Source: Clostridia bacterium
GTDB taxonomy: Bacteria; Bacillota; Clostridia; Oscillospirales; CAG-272
Length of the DNA: 9,538 nt
Direction: 5' to 3'
NCBI GenBank assembly: GCA_017420845.1
Contig: JAFQOC010000117.1
Location: forward strand, 1-9,538
Shown here: positions 1 to 5,152 of the stretch, in pieces
Layout: each line of letters starts with the position of its first letter
Numbering within the stretch: the first letter of the stretch is position 1
The notes under the pieces: model-generated
Database searches by the model: none
The model's input: the letters and a program-made list of their open reading frames with translations, nothing else
What the model was told of the DNA's origin: nothing
Program-made: the position numbers and the translations under genes

Positions 1-281
1 ACCGAGCCCAGAGGAATGAGGCGGGGATCCTCCAACAGAGAAATGGCGAAGTCGTTGACCTTCTTCATCTGGCGGGGATTGGTGGCGATGTTGCAGATGA
101 CCGAACGGCTGATACCTGCCTTGGACATGGAGTCCAGAAGTCCCGCTACGGTGCCGTCGGTGAGGGGGGTGTATCCGCTGGCGGCGGCGTTGACGGTGAG
201 CTGGGCGATGGCACGGGGGGCAAGGGCGTCGGGGAAGACGTGGGTGTGGAAGTCAATGATGTTCTGCGTGGGTGCTTGCAT
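1..281 (-). CDS. Amidohydrolase-family metal-dependent hydrolase, N-terminal part (runs off the left edge)
   Basis: Only the first 93 codons are in the window. The start is ATG at 281-279, preceded by an AAAGGAG ribosome site. The protein opens with IIDFHTHVFPD (from residue 8), the His-x-His metal-binding strand (H12, H14) of TIM-barrel amidohydrolases of the amidohydrolase_2 / TatD-like type. It continues with LLDSMSKAGISRSVICNIATNPRQ, the typical first helix and second strand, in which a person-like 'm...aGI..sV' pattern is common. The family hydrolyses or decarboxylates small substrates using one or two metal ions; the substrate cannot be told from this fragment. There is no signal peptide, so it is probably cytoplasmic. 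It is divergent from truB with about 160 bases between the starts. The fold is well supported and the exact function is unknown. Confidence 0.82.
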   Translation of the reverse strand, partial: MQAPTQNIIDFHTHVFPDALAPRAIAQLTVNAAASGYTPLTDGTVAGLLDSMSKAGISRSVICNIATNPRQMKKVNDFAISLLEDPRLIPLGS

Positions 282-314
282 GGAAAAGCTCCTTTGGTTT
301 TGCTTTACAGCATT

Positions 315-323
315 AGTATAGCA
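315..323 (-). promoter_or_regulatory. Possible extended -10 promoter for the amidohydrolase gene
   Basis: On the minus strand TATACT (320-315) follows a TGC extension (323-321), about 34 bases upstream of the ATG. The matching -35 hexamer at 17 bp spacing is poor (A-rich). An extended -10 can work without a good -35, but this remains a weak call. Confidence 0.4.
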
Positions 324-385
324 CTAAAAATGGTGGATTATTTTGTAATTATATGAATGTTTTTCAAATTTTGGGTGCGGTTTGC

Positions 386-414
386 TTTACAAGAGCGGAT
401 ATTTATGGTATAAT
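386..414 (+). promoter_or_regulatory. Sigma-A type promoter of truB
   Basis: TTTACA (386-391) and TATAAT (409-414) are 17 bp apart, with a TGG extension just before the -10. The -10 lies about 28 bases upstream of the truB ATG, leaving a short leader that carries AAAGGAGA. The two halves of this intergenic region (282-442) hold this promoter and the weaker divergent one; I see no riboswitch or other RNA structure there. Confidence 0.8.
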
Positions 415-442
415 AACCGTACTTACACAAAAGGAGACAGGT

Positions 443-1366
443 ATGTCTTTAGAAAATAATTTGACTGAGCCCAACGGTATCCTTCTGGTGGACAAGCCCG
501 CGGGCATGACCTCCCACGACGTGGTGTGGCGGGTCCGCAAGCTCTTCGGCACCAAAAAGGTGGGGCACACGGGCACCCTTGACCCCCTGGCCACGGGAGT
601 TTTAGTGATCCTTCTGGGCCGCGCCGCCAAGGCCTGCGAGTACGTGTCCCACGATGAAAAGGTCTACGAGGCCACTCTCCGTCTGGGTCTGACCACCGAC
701 ACCGAGGACGTGACGGGAAACGTTCTGACCACCTCGGAATCCCTCCCCACCCCTTCTGAGGTGGAAACCGTCCTCCCCTCCTTCCGCGGCGAGATCCTGC
801 AGATCCCTCCCATGTACTCCGCCCTGAAGGTAGGCGGCCGCAAGCTCTGCGACATGGCCCGCGCAGGAGAGGTGATCGAGCGAGAGCCCCGACCCGTTAC
901 GGTGAAATCTCTGGTCTGTGAGCCCACCGAATCCCCCGGTGACTACCGCATGACGGTCCGTGTGTCAGGCGGCACCTACGTCCGCACCCTTTGCGCCGAT
1001 ATCGGCTCTGCTCTGGGCTGTGGCGGTGTCATGGCCACTCTGCGTCGTATCGAAGCGGGCGGCTTTCCCATTTTGGAGTGTTTCACGATGGAAGCCCTGG
1101 AGGCAATGGAGTTGACCGAGCGGCTCGCCCTTCTCCGTCCCGTGGAGGAATTATTTTCGGATCTGGATACTGTATGCCTCCCCGACTTCTACCGCACCCT
1201 TTGCCGCAACGGCTGCGAGATCTATCTGAAAAAACTGAGCGCTTCCATACCGGTGGAAACACGGGTTCGACTTTGCGACGCAAAGGGACAATTCTTCGCG
1301 TTGGGAGAAGTGGGAAACTACCCCGATGGACCGGCGGTAAAAGCCATCAAGATTTTTGTTTTGTAA
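443..1366 (+). CDS. truB: tRNA pseudouridine(55) synthase TruB
   Basis: A protein of 307 residues, a usual length for bacterial TruB. It isomerises uridine-55 in the T-loop of most tRNAs to pseudouridine, in the cytoplasm. Visible motifs: NGILLVDKPAGMTSHDVV (11-28), the N-terminal TruB signature; GHTGTLDPLATG (41-52) with catalytic Asp47; YEATLRLGLTTDTEDVTG, the substrate-loop region; IPPMYSALKVGGRKL; and RVSGGTYVRTLCADIG, the conserved motif III. The last ~60 residues resemble the small TruB C-terminal/PUA-like domain. The ATG at 443 is chosen because AAAGGAGA lies 5-12 bases upstream and the TruB homology begins right after it. An in-frame ATG at 353 would place the promoter inside the gene and is unlikely. 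In many Firmicutes truB is followed by ribF; here the next gene is an unrelated small protein with its own promoter. Confidence 0.97.
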   Translation: MSLENNLTEPNGILLVDKPAGMTSHDVVWRVRKLFGTKKVGHTGTLDPLATGVLVILLGRAAKACEYVSHDEKVYEATLRLGLTTDTEDVTGNVLTTSESLPTPSEVETVLPSFRGEILQIPPMYSALKVGGRKLCDMARAGEVIEREPRPVTVKSLVCEPTESPGDYRMTVRVSGGTYVRTLCADIGSALGCGGVMATLRRIEAGGFPILECFTMEALEAMELTERLALLRPVEELFSDLDTVCLPDFYRTLCRNGCEIYLKKLSASIPVETRVRLCDAKGQFFALGEVGNYPDGPAVKAIKIFVL

Positions 1367-1384
1367 AAGAATGCCGCTTTTCAC

Positions 1385-1413
1385 TTGACATTTCCGTGAA
1401 TATATGGTATACT
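1385..1413 (+). promoter_or_regulatory. Strong sigma-A promoter for the 105-residue protein gene
   Basis: TTGACA (1385-1390) and TATACT (1408-1413) are separated by 17 bp, with a TGG extension before the -10. It starts 19 bases after the truB stop, and no terminator is seen between them. The predicted leader is about 36 bases and ends in AAAGGAGG, about 7 bases from the start. Confidence 0.82.
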
Positions 1414-1455
1414 GTAGTGTAACGGAAATTCATAATCCCAAAGGAGGATACGACA

Positions 1456-1773
1456 ATGAGCGCTGACGCTTTGAATCTGAACGGTGCGCCCCTGGTTGAG
1501 GGCAAATACCTGATGTATAAGGACCGTCCTCTGGTCCGTGAGGGTGATACCATTTGTTACGGTGATCTGACCGAGAAATATATTCTCATCATGGAAATCT
1601 TCAGCTATAAGACCGAGGGTGGCAACAAGGTTCCCGATAAAATCCTGGTCCAGGTCGTAGAGAGCGAGGATCAGAACAAAATCGTCCGCCAGGGTGAAAA
1701 GAGCGGCCTGTACGAGGCCTTTGGTTACGGTCTCATCTGGCTGGAGCAGGCTCTCGGCAAGAGCGAGAGTTAA
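1456..1773 (+). CDS. Uncharacterised small protein, 105 residues
   Basis: I do not recognise a named family. The gene is real: near-consensus promoter, strong AAAGGAGG ribosome site, ATG start, sense-biased codons and a clean terminator. The protein has no signal peptide, membrane segment or cysteine cluster (a single Cys, in TICYGD). The core reads as beta strands followed by a C-terminal helix: PLVEGKYLMYKDRPLVREGDTICYGDLTEKYILIMEIF, then KILVQVVESED, then LYEAFGYGLIWLEQAL. It is acidic overall. It appears to be transcribed mostly on its own, between its promoter and the hairpin at 1794-1827. The predicted compact alpha/beta fold is my reading of the residue pattern only. Possible roles range from a housekeeping accessory to a stress protein; I assign none. 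Confidence 0.85.
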   Translation: MSADALNLNGAPLVEGKYLMYKDRPLVREGDTICYGDLTEKYILIMEIFSYKTEGGNKVPDKILVQVVESEDQNKIVRQGEKSGLYEAFGYGLIWLEQALGKSES

Positions 1774-1793
1774 ATCCTCATCAACACCAGTCG

Positions 1794-1827
1794 CAAGCGG
1801 GCTCACCGAGCTCGCTTGTATTTTTTT
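1794..1827 (+). terminator. Intrinsic terminator after the 105-residue protein gene
   Basis: An 11-bp stem (1794-1804 with 1808-1818, one G-U pair) closes a 3-base loop and is followed by TATTTTTTT. It begins 20 bases after the stop codon. The GGAGGT ribosome site of the next gene starts at 1828, immediately after the T tract, so this hairpin also sits in the untranslated leader of the serine hydrolase gene. Confidence 0.9.
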
Positions 1828-1837
1828 GGAGGTAACT

Positions 1838-3004
1838 ATGAATCTGCGACATACCCATTCCCTGCTGGCAGATGCCGTCGGGCGAGGCGTGATCCCTTGT
1901 GCTGCTTATGCCGTGGGCTGCGGCAACGAGATATACGGATCCGAATCCATGGGTTATTCCTCGCTGTTTCCTCATCGGGAAACCATTGCACCCGATACAC
2001 GCTTCGATATGGCCTCCCTCACCAAGCTTCTGTCTACTACCATGGTGGCTTTGCGATTTGTTGAGGAGGGCAAGCTCCTTTTGTCGGATCCCCTATCCCG
2101 TTTCTTTATAAGAGACGAGCTTTGGGGAATTCCAGAGGGGAGGGAGACGGCCACGGTTTTTCACCTCATGACCCATACCTCAGGCATCACTCCCCACATC
2201 GCTCTCTGGCGGGAGATCCCTGACTGCACGGTGGGAGCTTCGGATTTTTCTTCCGCGATTGCGAAAACCATCCTGCGCTCCTCCCCCTTTTGCGGCGTGG
2301 GCGAGCAGGTGCATTACTCCTGCATGGGGTATATACTTCTTCAGCAGATACTGGAACGAATCAGCGGACGGTCTCTTGACTCTTTGGCTCATGAATACGT
2401 ATTTGCTCCCCTTTCCATGAATTCCACAGGCTATCTTCCCTTCGGAGATAACAGCAATAAGCCCGACAGCAACTGCGCGGCCACAGAGTTTTCATCTCTC
2501 CATAAATACTATATCCGAGGACACGTTCACGACGAGAACGCCCACTTTCTTGGAGGCGTTTCGGGAAACGCCGGAGTGTTTTCCACTCTTGCAGATATGA
2601 TCACCTTTGCGAAAATGCTTTCCTTGAAGGGCGAATTGCCCGCGTCTGTTTTGGAAAAGAACCGTCTATTCTCTACCGTGGGAGATTCCGACGACCGCTC
2701 CCAACAATTCCTCTCCCGCCGTGTATTTGATCTGGCCATCGCCGATTATACCCGGGGCAAAAACGAATCCCGAGGGCTGGGATTCCAGCTTCGTCCTCCC
2801 ATGCCCGGGTTGTCCGCCTGTGGCGATCTCTTTGCGTACGGCTCTTACGGTCACACGGGCTTTACAGGCACCTCCCTGTACGTGGATGCCGAAACCGGGA
2901 TCTGGGCGGTACTTCTGACCAACGCTGTACACCTTGGACGGGAAAAAACAGAATTCTTCCGGGTACGGAGGTTGTTCCATAATACGATAATGGCACAATT
3001 GTAA
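1838..3004 (+). CDS. Beta-lactamase-family serine hydrolase (AmpC / esterase EstB / PBP4* type)
   Basis: A protein of 388 residues, normal for the class C beta-lactamase-related group, which includes penicillin-binding proteins, D-peptidases and esterases. Motifs in order: TRFDMASLTK with nucleophile Ser60 and Lys63 (SxxK); HLMTHTSGI (109-117), the conserved group motif; YSC (160-162) at the YxN position followed by MGYILLQQILERISG; and GHTGFTGTSL (338-347), the HTG/KTG motif. I see no signal peptide or membrane segment, so it is probably cytoplasmic, arguing against a secreted beta-lactamase and for an esterase or peptidase-like role. The ATG at 1838 is chosen for its GGAGGT ribosome site and because similarity starts there; an upstream in-frame ATG lies inside the preceding gene. 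I find no convincing private promoter, so expression may rely on read-through of the terminator just upstream. Substrate unknown. Confidence 0.88.
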   Translation: MNLRHTHSLLADAVGRGVIPCAAYAVGCGNEIYGSESMGYSSLFPHRETIAPDTRFDMASLTKLLSTTMVALRFVEEGKLLLSDPLSRFFIRDELWGIPEGRETATVFHLMTHTSGITPHIALWREIPDCTVGASDFSSAIAKTILRSSPFCGVGEQVHYSCMGYILLQQILERISGRSLDSLAHEYVFAPLSMNSTGYLPFGDNSNKPDSNCAATEFSSLHKYYIRGHVHDENAHFLGGVSGNAGVFSTLADMITFAKMLSLKGELPASVLEKNRLFSTVGDSDDRSQQFLSRRVFDLAIADYTRGKNESRGLGFQLRPPMPGLSACGDLFAYGSYGHTGFTGTSLYVDAETGIWAVLLTNAVHLGREKTEFFRVRRLFHNTIMAQL

Positions 3005-3082
3005 GACGTAGTTCCCCAATATCACCCAAAAGGGGCTGCTTCCTAGCATTCATAAATTGTGAACGCTATGTGCAACCATAAC

Positions 3083-3123
3083 AAAAAACCAAGGTCAAAT
3101 CAGCCGATTGATCTTGGTTTTTT
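3083..3123. terminator. Bidirectional intrinsic terminator between convergent genes
   Basis: A long stem pairs AAAAAACCAAGG (from 3083) with its complement ending in TTGGTTTTTT (3114-3123), about 18 pairs with one bulge and one G-U, around an AGCC loop. A-run on one side and T-run on the other make it work in both directions, so it can end the plus-strand serine hydrolase transcript and the minus-strand block. Confidence 0.85.
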
Positions 3124-3144
3124 GTTGCTCTTCTACAGGTGAAA

Positions 3145-3166
3145 AGTCAAATAATTTAATTTGACT
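3145..3166. repeat. Short inverted repeat, possible second minus-strand terminator
   Basis: AGTCAAAT (3145-3152) and ATTTGACT (3159-3166) form a perfect 8-bp stem with a 6-base loop. On the minus strand it lies 23 bases after the DUF4317 stop and is followed by TTTT. The stem is AT-rich, so as a terminator it would be weak; it may also be only a structural element. Confidence 0.5.
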
Positions 3167-3189
3167 CAGCCCCCTTTTTCATATACGGT

Positions 3190-4326
3190 TCAATCCTCAT
3201 CAATGTGAACGTCGATTCCATTGACCTCCACGCCACTGTCAGCGCGTATGAGTACGTATTTCACTCCGTCAATGACACGGGTTTCTACAAGATCTGTGCG
3301 GGCGGGATTAACCTTGATGGTCACATCAGGCGTGCGAACCTCAAACTTCCCGGTCTCCACAATATTGCGAGGAGACAGGGCTGCGTTCTGACCGAATCCC
3401 TGATCGAATTTTTCTTCAAACTGCTCAATGTTTTCTTCAGGTACACCACAAAAGCCCAGCATATCCCGAATTACGTACTTGTCCACAGTCAATGGCTCGG
3501 GCTCCTTGGAGATTTTATGTTCCTCCATGGCTTGGTGAAGTTGGGCGTGAACCGAGCGAATCACGGGCAGGGAGCAGGCTTCTCCTGCGGCATCCGCCAG
3601 GACAGAGCGGAAGGTTTCCTTCTGTTCAGTAGCGGGCATGGGAAGTGCCCCTGCGTTGAAAATTGCGTCCGTAAACTCGGTATGACTGTTGTCGGTGGCT
3701 TTGGTATAGTAGAGGGCTCCGTAGAGGTTGGTGGATCGGTTGTCAAAGGATGGAAACATGAAACCCAGGGCAGGAGGAGAAATAATGGAATCTGCCACCA
3801 CGTTGCGGAAGCAGTTTTCACGAACATAGTAGCTCAATGTGGGTTTAGCCATTTTGATGGGACAAACACAGCAAAGTATGTAACGGAACAGCTCGGTGGA
3901 GTCGTCATCCTTGCCGCCGTCTTTTCGATATGTAAAAACATCGTAGGAATCATAGGCCAAAAGGATCATATAGTTCCCTTCCAGCTCCAGTGCGTCGATG
4001 ATCTTCTTGTAGAAGGTATGGATCAGCTCATCATCCTGCAGTGCCGTCTCACGGAGGTTACAAAGCAGCTTGTGCTCGGGGGATTCCATGACCTGTTGGG
4101 TAGTAAAATGGATGTCAATGAGGTTGGTATCCACCTTGCCCGACAGGGTCTTTTTCAACAGAGACAGAATCTCGTCTGTTTCGGTCTCGCTCATAAGGGC
4201 GACCGACTGATCCATCTCGGAGATAATCTCCCGTTTCTCATTGACGTAAGCGCCGCGGATGCGGCTGATGCTGGTCTTATCGGCTCTGAATCGCCGACGC
4301 AGCTCGGCTATTTCTTTATCGTTCAT
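3190..4326 (-). CDS. DUF4317 family protein
   Basis: A protein of 378 residues, the usual length of this Clostridia family of unknown function. The N-terminus shows the family's conserved stretch: EIAELRRRFRADKTSISRIRGAYVNEKREIISEMDQSVALM (from residue 5), then LLKKTLSGKVDTNLIDIHF. A central block with ILLAYDSYDVFTYRKDGG and FRYILCCVCPIKMAKPTL follows, and the C-terminus (about 320-378) is short beta-type segments, KFEVRTPDVTIKVNP and VIDGVKYVLIRADSGVEVNGIDVHIDED. There is no signal peptide or membrane segment. It is the last gene of the minus-strand block, 20 bases after the nuclease fragment, with AGAGGT about 8-13 bases before its ATG. In other genomes I recall it mostly as a stand-alone chromosomal gene, so its link to the upstream genes may be positional only. 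Family assignment is from memory of its N-terminal pattern. Confidence 0.85.
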   Translation of the reverse strand: MNDKEIAELRRRFRADKTSISRIRGAYVNEKREIISEMDQSVALMSETETDEILSLLKKTLSGKVDTNLIDIHFTTQQVMESPEHKLLCNLRETALQDDELIHTFYKKIIDALELEGNYMILLAYDSYDVFTYRKDGGKDDDSTELFRYILCCVCPIKMAKPTLSYYVRENCFRNVVADSIISPPALGFMFPSFDNRSTNLYGALYYTKATDNSHTEFTDAIFNAGALPMPATEQKETFRSVLADAAGEACSLPVIRSVHAQLHQAMEEHKISKEPEPLTVDKYVIRDMLGFCGVPEENIEQFEEKFDQGFGQNAALSPRNIVETGKFEVRTPDVTIKVNPARTDLVETRVIDGVKYVLIRADSGVEVNGIDVHIDED

Positions 4327-4346
4327 AGGTATGTACCTCTTTTTTC

Positions 4347-4691
4347 TTATCTGATTTTCATAGAAAGCTCTTTGGTAAATTCCGCTTCGTCCATACCGTG
4401 GACGTTGGAAATGACACGGATGCCCATATCCTTGGCACGGGTCTGAATGTACTCGTCCGTGTAGCCCAACTTTTCAGGGTCAGTCATAACCAGAATCATA
4501 ATGGCATAGCCATATCCAAATCGATCAGCTACTGTGCGGAATTTGTACAGCTCATCCACCGTAAACCATCCGTTTTTACAGGATATGAAAATGGGGACGG
4601 CATCTCGCATGGCAATAACGTCAATCTCGTTCATGGTCTGAGTGAGTTTTTTGTCGTCAGACTGATTCCAATAGCTGCGTTTCCCTTTGCT
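4347..4691 (-). pseudogene. Truncated Card1/DUF1887-type CARF nuclease: C-terminal nuclease half only
   Basis: The open frame after the in-frame stop at 4694-4692 encodes SYWNQSDDKKLTQT followed by MNEIDVIAMRDAVPIFISCKNG, the PD-(D/E)xK nuclease core of DUF1887 proteins, and then DELYKFRTVADRFGYGYAIMILVMTD and RAKDMGIRVISNVHGMDEAEF, the family's C-terminal end. Full-length members are near 370-390 residues: an N-terminal CARF domain that binds cyclic oligoadenylate, then the nuclease. Here about 270 N-terminal residues, including all of the CARF domain, are missing. The metal-binding Asp of NEIDV and the Lys of SCK remain; the Glu of the classical ExK is Ser, as I recall for Clostridia members. 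The first ATG is at 4634, giving 95 residues, but it has no ribosome site. Known members are activated DNA/RNA nucleases; this piece has lost its sensor, so it is most likely a decayed remnant. Confidence 0.78.
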
Positions 4692-4708
4692 TTAGGCATG
4701 TATTCCGA

Positions 4709-4990
4709 TCAGTTCTTTTCAATCCGATACCCCAAGCGAATAATCAGCTTCAAGGTCTCCATAGACGTATGTCGGTCATAGTCCTTTTCGCTTTCGGGAA
4801 GCTCCTCGTAGGGAACAAGGCAGGGGTGTGTCTTTTTCTCGTCATCACGGGTCTCGCCGTAGGTCCAGCCATCGTTGATGCGTCCGGCAGCCCAAACCTC
4901 ATGCGTGTTTCTGGCAATGAGCTCTGACAGTTCCCGAATACCGGCATTCAATTCAATACCGGCAGTGTCAATTGGTTGAGGTTTATACAT
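4709..4990 (-). CDS. Single-domain RyR (ryanodine receptor-type repeat) protein
   Basis: A small protein, 93 residues from ATG 4990-4988, which has ATGGAG 7-12 bases upstream; a GTG start at 5023 would add 11 residues without a ribosome site. The whole protein is one RyR domain: YKPQPIDTAGIEL, then LSELIARNTHEVWAAGRINDGWTYG, then the charged DDEKKTHPCLVPYEELPESEKDYDRHTSMETLKLIIRLGYRIEK. The NtHevWa...gW.yG, hPcLvpy..Lp..EK.yDr and etlk.i..lGy.I elements are the family hallmarks. In animals these repeats form part of calcium-release channels. In bacteria the domain occurs alone or in predicted conflict systems, where it has been proposed to sense nucleotide-derived ligands; that role is not proven. 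It stands 163 bases downstream of the coupling-type ATPase gene, after a hairpin, and directly before the nuclease remnant. No promoter of its own is evident. Confidence 0.87.
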   Translation of the reverse strand: MYKPQPIDTAGIELNAGIRELSELIARNTHEVWAAGRINDGWTYGETRDDEKKTHPCLVPYEELPESEKDYDRHTSMETLKLIIRLGYRIEKN

Positions 4991-5035
4991 GAAAATCTCC
5001 ATTCCGTCGCCATCCGGCGGCACAAATACGTTTTG

Positions 5036-5080
5036 AAATTCGACCTAAGCATGGGCTGTAACCATACTTAGGTCGAATTT
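5036..5080. repeat. Long inverted repeat (18-bp arms) between the ATPase and RyR genes
   Basis: Arms 5036-5053 and 5063-5080 match at 17 of 18 positions around a 9-base spacer. Read as minus-strand RNA the odd pair becomes G-U, so the stem is unbroken; as plus-strand RNA it is A-C. No T tract follows on the minus strand, so it is not a classic terminator. It may protect the 3' end of the upstream message, set relative expression of the two parts of the operon, or be the footprint of a small mobile repeat. The rest of 5081-5152 shows nothing recognisable. Confidence 0.8.
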
Positions 5081-5152
5081 TGTGTAAACTTTCCCTGTCG
5101 GTTGCAATGCTCTGAGCATTCAAGCTATGCCCCCTCAAGGAGCTGATTGAGA

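Larger units (their letters stand above)
3005..3189. other. Intergenic region between convergent genes, rich in inverted repeats
   Basis: This 185-base stretch separates the serine hydrolase and the DUF4317 gene. It contains three inverted repeats: an imperfect 9-bp one at 3044-3052/3060-3068 with a 7-base loop, the terminator at 3083-3123, and an 8-bp one at 3145-3152/3159-3166. No open reading frame here is credible. Confidence 0.7.

Noticed and set aside
353..442. Upstream in-frame extension of TruB starting at ATG 353
   Set aside because: It has no ribosome site, runs through the TTTACA/TATAAT promoter, and the residues show no TruB similarity; the ATG at 443 fits on all counts.
1367..1384. 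Terminator for truB just after its stop
   Set aside because: Only a weak AAAAG/CTTTT match around a 7-base loop is present, with no stable stem.
1694..1837. N-terminal extension of the serine hydrolase starting inside the 105-residue gene
   Set aside because: It overlaps another gene in a different frame and crosses the terminator hairpin; the ATG at 1838 has GGAGGT before it.
5087..5152. Possible small gene or terminator after the inverted repeat
   Set aside because: No start with a ribosome site and no stem with a T tract on the minus strand; nothing beyond spacer is supported.
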